Assembly (NCBI GenBank): GCA_030040395.1
Contig: JASHTU010000167.1
Location: 1 to 9,281 of the forward strand
DNA length: 9,281 nucleotides
Direction of reading: 5' to 3'
Source: Acidobacteriaceae bacterium
GTDB taxonomy: Bacteria > Acidobacteriota > Terriglobia > Terriglobales > Acidobacteriaceae
Part shown: positions 5,862-9,281 of the stretch, one piece after another
Layout: every line of letters starts with the position of its first letter
Numbering within the stretch: the first letter of the stretch is position 1
Translations under genes and position numbers: made by a program
Notes under the pieces: generated by a model
What the model was told of the DNA's origin: nothing
Databases searched by the model: none
Seen by the model: only the letters and a program-made list of their open reading frames with translations

Positions 5862-7532
5862 ATGAACAAGCAGCACACATGGGCAAACCGATGGGCCAGG
5901 CCCGGTTTGGGGTGGGCAGCGGTTTTCTGCCTTTCCACGGCGACGTCGTTCGCGGCCGAACAGCAGCCCTCGGCCCCGCAGCAGCCGCCGGCGCCAAGCA
6001 GCGGGCAGGCGAACCCGGCGGACCAGGGAAAAGGGGGCGAGACCGCCAAGCCTCCCACGCATATTACCCCCGAGCAGGCCAAGCAGCTTTTCGCGCTGGT
6101 CGATCAGATTCTCCAGTTCTCCTCCGACGAGTCCGGACTACCCGTCAAAGGCCCGGTGAAGCGGCGGCTTACCACCCGCACGGACGTGGAAAAGTACCTG
6201 GAAACGAAGTTCAACGACGATCAGGACGCCAAGCGGATGGAGCAGGACGACATCGTGCTCGAGAAGTTCGGGCTGCTAGACCGCGACTTCGCGCTCAAGC
6301 CGTTTCTACTTGCTTTGTTGAAGGAGCAAATCGAGGCCTACTATGACTCGAAGACGAAGACGGTGAACCTGCTGGATTGGGTGGACGCTGACGAACAGAA
6401 ACCGGTGCTGGCGCATGAGCTGACCCACGCGCTGCAGGACCAGCACTCAGACCTTGAAAAATGGGACGACCAGACGCCCGATGACGTCTCGACCGACGCG
6501 GCCGGCGACCAGGACCACTTGGCTCGAGACGAGATGGACACCGCGCGCGACGCCATCGCCGAGGGTCAGGCCACGGCGGTGATGATCGACTACGTTCTGA
6601 AGCCGGCGGGTAAGAGCCTGATCAAGGACCCCGAAGTGCTGGATTTCTGGAAGAGCCAGATGACCGGTTCCGACTCGCCGGTGATGTCGCGGGCGCCGCT
6701 GCTGCTTTCAGAATCCCTGCTCTTCCCTTATCGCGAAGGGACGAGCTTCGAGCAGGATATCTGGATGGACGAGGGGCGGACGCCGGCGTTCGCCGGCGCG
6801 CTCGACCATCCGCCCACCTCGAGCTGGGAGATCATTAACCCGCGAGTTTACGAAAAGCACGAGATTCCGGCGATTCCACTTTTGCCCAACATCCATTCGC
6901 TGGTGGATCCGCTATACCGGCCTTACGATATCGGGCAGGTGGGCCAACTCGATCTGCACATCATTGCCGAGCTTTACGGCGGCGATCAAGCTGCGCGCGA
7001 TTTGACCCCGGCATGGAGCGGTGGCCTTTACTGGGCGGGCCAACTGCGTAGCGCCTCCACCCCCGCCGCACAGGACAGCACCAAATCCCTCGCCATCTTT
7101 TACCTCTCCGTATGGAAAAACGCGGAGTCGGCGCAGGACTTTGCCAAGCTGTACGCCGACAGCCTGGGCCGCAAATATACCAGCGTGAAGCCCGATAAAT
7201 CCGCCGCCGACTCCGCGGCTTCGGGCGGCTCCGAGGAGCAGGTGTATTCGACCGAAGAGGGCCCGGTGGTGATTACCGTGCGCGACAAGCTGGTATTCGT
7301 GGCCGAAAGCTTTCCGCTTGGCCTGGCCCGCAAACTCACCGCGCTCATCTTGGACGCCCAAGGCGTGGGCGAGATGCGCACGGCGCGGTTGGATGCGCCC
7401 CGTGCGATCGTCGATCAGCCTGCTGCGGAGCCGCTCAGCGCCGGTTTCGTGCGCTTCTTTGAGAGTTGCGGCGTGATGAAAGCCGCTGTGGACGCGGCGA
7501 TGAAAACGGCCCGCGAAGGGACGGCGCGGTGA
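5862..7532 (+). CDS. Predicted exported zinc metallopeptidase-like protein (HExxH), family not recognised
   Basis: The protein is 556 aa. A basic start (MNKQHTWANRWAR), a hydrophobic core (GLGWAAVFCLSTATSF) and a likely signal-peptidase I site after Ala31 suggest export. Cys23 is not in a lipobox. Residues 33-65 are a Pro/Gln/Gly-rich linker. At 185-195 is HELTHALQDQH, a HExxH zinc motif with His185, Glu186 and His189. Glu234 in AEGQATAV, 45 residues after the second His, is a plausible third ligand in gluzincin style. The HELTHALQDQH plus EGQA arrangement recalls surface proteins of the haloarchaeal Hvo_1808 type, from memory only. The part from about 405 to 500 looks like a separate small alpha/beta domain (FYLSVWKNAESAQDFAKLYADS, then a VITVRDKLVFVAES strand pair). 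The substrate is unknown. A GAGGTG Shine-Dalgarno lies 5 nt before the ATG at 5862. No terminator follows closely, and the first strong one is at 7748-7779. Neighbours give no clue to function. Confidence 0.8.
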   Translation: MNKQHTWANRWARPGLGWAAVFCLSTATSFAAEQQPSAPQQPPAPSSGQANPADQGKGGETAKPPTHITPEQAKQLFALVDQILQFSSDESGLPVKGPVKRRLTTRTDVEKYLETKFNDDQDAKRMEQDDIVLEKFGLLDRDFALKPFLLALLKEQIEAYYDSKTKTVNLLDWVDADEQKPVLAHELTHALQDQHSDLEKWDDQTPDDVSTDAAGDQDHLARDEMDTARDAIAEGQATAVMIDYVLKPAGKSLIKDPEVLDFWKSQMTGSDSPVMSRAPLLLSESLLFPYREGTSFEQDIWMDEGRTPAFAGALDHPPTSSWEIINPRVYEKHEIPAIPLLPNIHSLVDPLYRPYDIGQVGQLDLHIIAELYGGDQAARDLTPAWSGGLYWAGQLRSASTPAAQDSTKSLAIFYLSVWKNAESAQDFAKLYADSLGRKYTSVKPDKSAADSAASGGSEEQVYSTEEGPVVITVRDKLVFVAESFPLGLARKLTALILDAQGVGEMRTARLDAPRAIVDQPAAEPLSAGFVRFFESCGVMKAAVDAAMKTAREGTAR

Positions 7533-7562
7533 ACGGGGATTTTCGTCCGGATCACGCGGTGC

Positions 7563-7592
7563 TTGACGGAGCTCTCCCCGCTCTGCTCTACT
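7563..7592 (+). promoter_or_regulatory. Predicted promoter of the ilvA leader
   Basis: TTGACG (7563-7568, five of six matches) and TCTACT (7587-7592, four of six) are separated by 18 bp. Transcription would begin near 7600, giving a leader of about 217 nt before the ilvA start at 7817. It lies 31 bp beyond the stop of the upstream gene. Confidence 0.4.
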
Positions 7593-7747
7593 CCGATTAA
7601 CGTCATGAATGCTTTTTTCACCGGCGCGCATGGTCTCCCTGTTTACGAAGCGGAGTGTCCGCCCGCCGCGCGAATTACCGGCCCCTCGTCGAACGCGGGG
7701 GATCACGGAGCCTGACAGGTACCTGAAATCTTGGGAAAACGAACAGG

Positions 7748-7779
7748 CCACCACCCGCGGATGCGGCTGGTGGTTTTTT
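7748..7779 (+). terminator. Rho-independent terminator upstream of ilvA
   Basis: CCACCA (7748-7753) pairs with TGGTGG (7768-7773). After one C-C mismatch, CCGC (7755-7758) pairs with GCGG (7763-7766) around a GGAT loop. Six T follow directly (7774-7779). It lies 216 bp after the upstream stop and 24 bp before the ilvA Shine-Dalgarno. It either ends the upstream transcript or acts as a conditional terminator in the ilvA leader. Confidence 0.8.
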
Positions 7780-7783
7780 GTTG

Positions 7784-7801
7784 GCCGATCTCTCGATCGG
7801 C
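7784..7801 (+). promoter_or_regulatory. Hairpin adjoining the ilvA ribosome binding site
   Basis: GCCGATC (7784-7790) and GATCGGC (7795-7801) form a perfect 7-bp stem with a TCTC loop. Three further G-U pairs (7781-7783 with 7802-7804) would take in the first two bases of the GGAGGAG Shine-Dalgarno (7803-7809). This could modulate ribosome access or help insulate the site. Confidence 0.45.
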
Positions 7802-7816
7802 TGGAGGAGACAGCCC

Positions 7817-9031
7817 TTGCAGAACGTTACCCTGGCCAGCATTCAGGCGGCGCGAGCGCGCATCGGCGGGGCCATTCGGGTTTCGCCGTGCCATTTTTCG
7901 CACTTTCTTTCCCAACTCACGGAACTGCCTTTGCACCTGAAGCTCGAGAACCTGCAACGCACCGGCTCATTCAAGGAGCGGGGCGCGCTCAACAAACTGC
8001 TCACGCTGAGTGAGGGGGAACGCAAGCGCGGGGTGATCGCGGCCAGCGCGGGCAATCACGCGCAAGGAGTGGCGTTCCACGCCGGAGCCCTGGGAATACG
8101 GGCCCAGATCGTGATGCCGCTGGCCACGCCGCTGGTGAAAGTGGCGGCGACGCGGTCATTTGGGGCGGAGGTGATTCTCTACGGGGACAGCTACGACGAG
8201 GCCTGCGAGGAAGCGCTGCGGCGCCGCATCGAGGAGGGTCGGGCGTTTATCCATCCCTTCGATGACGCCGAGGTGATTGCCGGCCAAGGCGCGATCGGAT
8301 TGGAGCTTCTCGATCAGGTCGCCGATATCGAAGCCGTGGTTGTGCCCATCGGCGGCGGAGGGCTGATCAGCGGCGTCGCGTGCGCGCTCAAGGAGTCCAA
8401 TCCCAAAATCCGCGTGGTGGGCGTGGAGCCGGACAAACTACCGTCCATGCTGCGGGCGCGTGAGGCCGGGGCGCCGGTGACCATTGCCGCCGAGGCGACG
8501 GTGGCCGACGGAATCGCGGTGCGGCGCGCTGGGGACCTCACCCTCCCCCTGGTGTGCCGCTACGTGGACGAGATTGTGACCGTAGACGACGAGGAGATCG
8601 CCAGCGCCATTCTCATGCTGCTCGAGCACGAGAAGACCCTCGCCGAAGGAGCGGGGGCGGCGGCGCTGGCGGCGGTGGTGCAGGCCAAGACCAATCTGCG
8701 CCACCGGCGCACGGTGGTGCTGGTGGGCGGCGGCAATATCGACGTGACACTGTTGGCCAAGATCATCGAGCGGGGCCTGGTGAAGGACGGCCGCCTGCTG
8801 CGCATCCGCGTGTATCTGCAAGACCGGCCCGGCGCGCTGCTGGGGCTGACGAAAATCCTGGCTCGGGAACGCGCTAACATTGTCGAGACGATCCACAACC
8901 GGGCGTATTACGGCGTGAGCCTGGGCGAGACGGTGATCGATGTGACCATCGAGACGCGTGGGGCAACGCATATCACCGCCATCAGTCATGCGCTGCGCGA
9001 AGCTGGTTTCCGGTTTGAGAGAATTCAGTAG
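7817..9031 (+). CDS. ilvA: Threonine ammonia-lyase (threonine dehydratase) with C-terminal ACT domain
   Basis: The enzyme converts L-threonine to 2-oxobutanoate and ammonia using PLP; this is the first committed step of isoleucine synthesis. The protein is 404 aa, the length of the short form with a single ACT domain. Key features are SFKERG (51-56) with PLP-binding Lys53, ASAGNHAQG (76-84), the phosphate-binding GGGGL (179-183), EGAGAAAL (277-284), and VGGGNID (303-309). The ACT domain is at about 327-404 (LLRIRVYLQDRPGALLGLTKIL and onward) and is expected to bind an effector amino acid. I chose the TTG at 7817 because GGAGGAG (7803-7809) is ideally placed before it. An upstream in-frame TTG at 7778 lies within the terminator T-run and was rejected. 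The gene stands alone, with no other ilv genes in the window, so it may be biosynthetic or catabolic. The leader in front suggests control by attenuation. Confidence 0.94.
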   Translation: MQNVTLASIQAARARIGGAIRVSPCHFSHFLSQLTELPLHLKLENLQRTGSFKERGALNKLLTLSEGERKRGVIAASAGNHAQGVAFHAGALGIRAQIVMPLATPLVKVAATRSFGAEVILYGDSYDEACEEALRRRIEEGRAFIHPFDDAEVIAGQGAIGLELLDQVADIEAVVVPIGGGGLISGVACALKESNPKIRVVGVEPDKLPSMLRAREAGAPVTIAAEATVADGIAVRRAGDLTLPLVCRYVDEIVTVDDEEIASAILMLLEHEKTLAEGAGAAALAAVVQAKTNLRHRRTVVLVGGGNIDVTLLAKIIERGLVKDGRLLRIRVYLQDRPGALLGLTKILARERANIVETIHNRAYYGVSLGETVIDVTIETRGATHITAISHALREAGFRFERIQ

Positions 9032-9099
9032 GCAGGGCTCGCCGCACGGCGGGCATTTTCGGGGTCCGAGCGCTGATCGGTCGGCGGGCCGAGCCCTGC
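9032..9099. repeat. Long inverted repeat immediately after ilvA
   Basis: GCAGGGCTCG (9032-9041) and CGAGCCCTGC (9090-9099) are perfect 10-bp complements enclosing 48 bp. The interior holds further GC-rich pairing (CCG and CGG around 9042-9050). The left arm begins on the base after the ilvA stop codon. No T-run follows (AACAATTTCGG), so it is not a canonical intrinsic terminator. It may stabilise the ilvA mRNA 3' end or be a small repeat element. No flanking target duplication was seen. Confidence 0.55.
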
Positions 9100-9114
9100 A
9101 ACAATTTCGGTCGC

Positions 9115-9163
9115 TGGCGCGTCAATCACAGTAAACGCGCGCCACCGCCGCTGGGTTGCGGTG
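9115..9163. other. Two further inverted repeats in the gene-free tail
   Basis: TGGCGC (9115-9120) pairs with GCGCCA (9139-9144), extended by GT/AC after a two-base bulge. CACCGC (9143-9148) pairs with GCGGTG (9158-9163) across a 9-nt loop. They overlap by two bases, so they are partly exclusive. With the structures on either side they make 9032-9216 almost continuously foldable. No coding frame here is convincing. Confidence 0.35.
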
Positions 9164-9179
9164 TCACATCCTCGTATGA

Positions 9180-9216
9180 GCCGGGGCCGTCCCCGGACGG
9201 CGGACGCCGGGTTTTT
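9180..9216 (+). terminator. Probable intrinsic terminator in the right-hand tail
   Basis: GC-rich pairings compete here: CCGGGG (9181-9186) with CCCCGG (9191-9196), CCCGG (9192-9196) with CCGGG (9207-9211), and CGGCG (9198-9202) with CGCCG (9205-9209). Five T follow at 9212-9216. It would end plus-strand transcription from ilvA or from a noncoding RNA in the tail. From 9217 to the window end I see only a possible GATAAT -10-like box (9253-9258) with no matching -35. Confidence 0.5.
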
Positions 9217-9281
9217 GAACGGCAAATGCCCCCGGCGATAGGATAGAGAGAGGATAATCCTGGCTCGAACATCTGGCGCAT

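Larger units (their letters stand above)
7600..7816 (+). promoter_or_regulatory. Candidate regulatory leader (attenuator or riboswitch-like) of ilvA
   Basis: The leader holds, in order: a GCGGA/TCCGC hairpin (7650-7662); a 10-bp perfect palindrome CAGGTACCTG (7716-7725); alternating boxes CCTG (7711), CAGG (7716), CCTG (7722) and CAGG (7744) that can pair in mutually exclusive ways, including GCCTG (7710-7714) with CAGGC (7744-7748); a strong terminator hairpin (7748-7779); and a hairpin touching the Shine-Dalgarno (7784-7801). CGCGGG (7694-7699) could also pair with CCCGCG (7754-7759) in the terminator arm and act as an antiterminator. The 23 nt between terminator and Shine-Dalgarno are too short for a promoter, so ilvA transcription must cross the terminator. 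I cannot match it to a known riboswitch class. No leader peptide rich in Ile, Val, Leu or Thr is evident. Confidence 0.45.

Noticed and set aside
7605..7715. 36-codon ORF in the ilvA leader, starting about 5 nt after the predicted transcription start
   Set aside because: It has no Shine-Dalgarno and only single Ile and Val codons, so it does not look like an attenuator peptide. A leaderless peptide cannot be excluded.
6912..7754. 280-codon open frame on the minus strand across the end of the HExxH gene
   Set aside because: It has a shadow-like composition and would run through the 7563-7592 promoter region and the leader.
9025..9225. 66-codon minus-strand ORF in the tail
   Set aside because: It spans the long inverted repeats, has no recognisable pattern and no convincing start signal.

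Overview
The window looks like ordinary chromosomal DNA from a GC-rich bacterium, most likely a member of the Acidobacteriota. This is inferred from the one-piece AroD-AroE fusion, a DUF1844 protein, a RibF with an atypical GxGIG...VPTxNL kinase motif, and the general protein style. No phylogenetic marker is present, so the assignment is tentative. I see no tRNA, rRNA, CRISPR array, transposase, prophage or toxin-antitoxin gene.

Layout from left to right. (1) aroDE on the plus strand (about 105-1697) encodes a bifunctional 3-dehydroquinate dehydratase/shikimate dehydrogenase. (2) Converging on it is a minus-strand pair: a PhnP-like metallo-beta-lactamase-fold hydrolase (3519-2719), then ribF (2680 or 2722 down to 1742). 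(3) A 273-bp gene-free spacer (3520-3792) holds a degenerate 7-bp-phased repeat and an 11-bp direct repeat. (4) A second minus-strand pair is ygfZ (5722-4502), then a DUF1844 gene (4437-3793). (5) A 139-bp divergent region (5723-5861) has back-to-back promoter-like elements, including a perfect TATAAT for ygfZ. (6) On the plus strand is a predicted exported HExxH metalloprotein of no recognised family (5862-7532). (7) Next comes a 284-bp leader with a promoter-like element, alternating complementary boxes, a strong intrinsic-terminator hairpin and a second hairpin touching the Shine-Dalgarno. (8) It precedes ilvA (7817-9031, TTG start), threonine ammonia-lyase with a C-terminal ACT domain. (9) A 250-bp gene-free tail is dense in inverted repeats and ends in a probable terminator.

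The functions are mostly housekeeping: aromatic precursor synthesis (AroDE), flavin cofactor synthesis (RibF), folate-dependent Fe-S protein maintenance (YgfZ), and isoleucine precursor synthesis (IlvA). They do not form one pathway. The two items most likely to be new biology are the ilvA leader, whose terminator lies between the only visible promoter and the gene and therefore looks conditional, and the exported HExxH protein. I found no convincing new multi-gene system.
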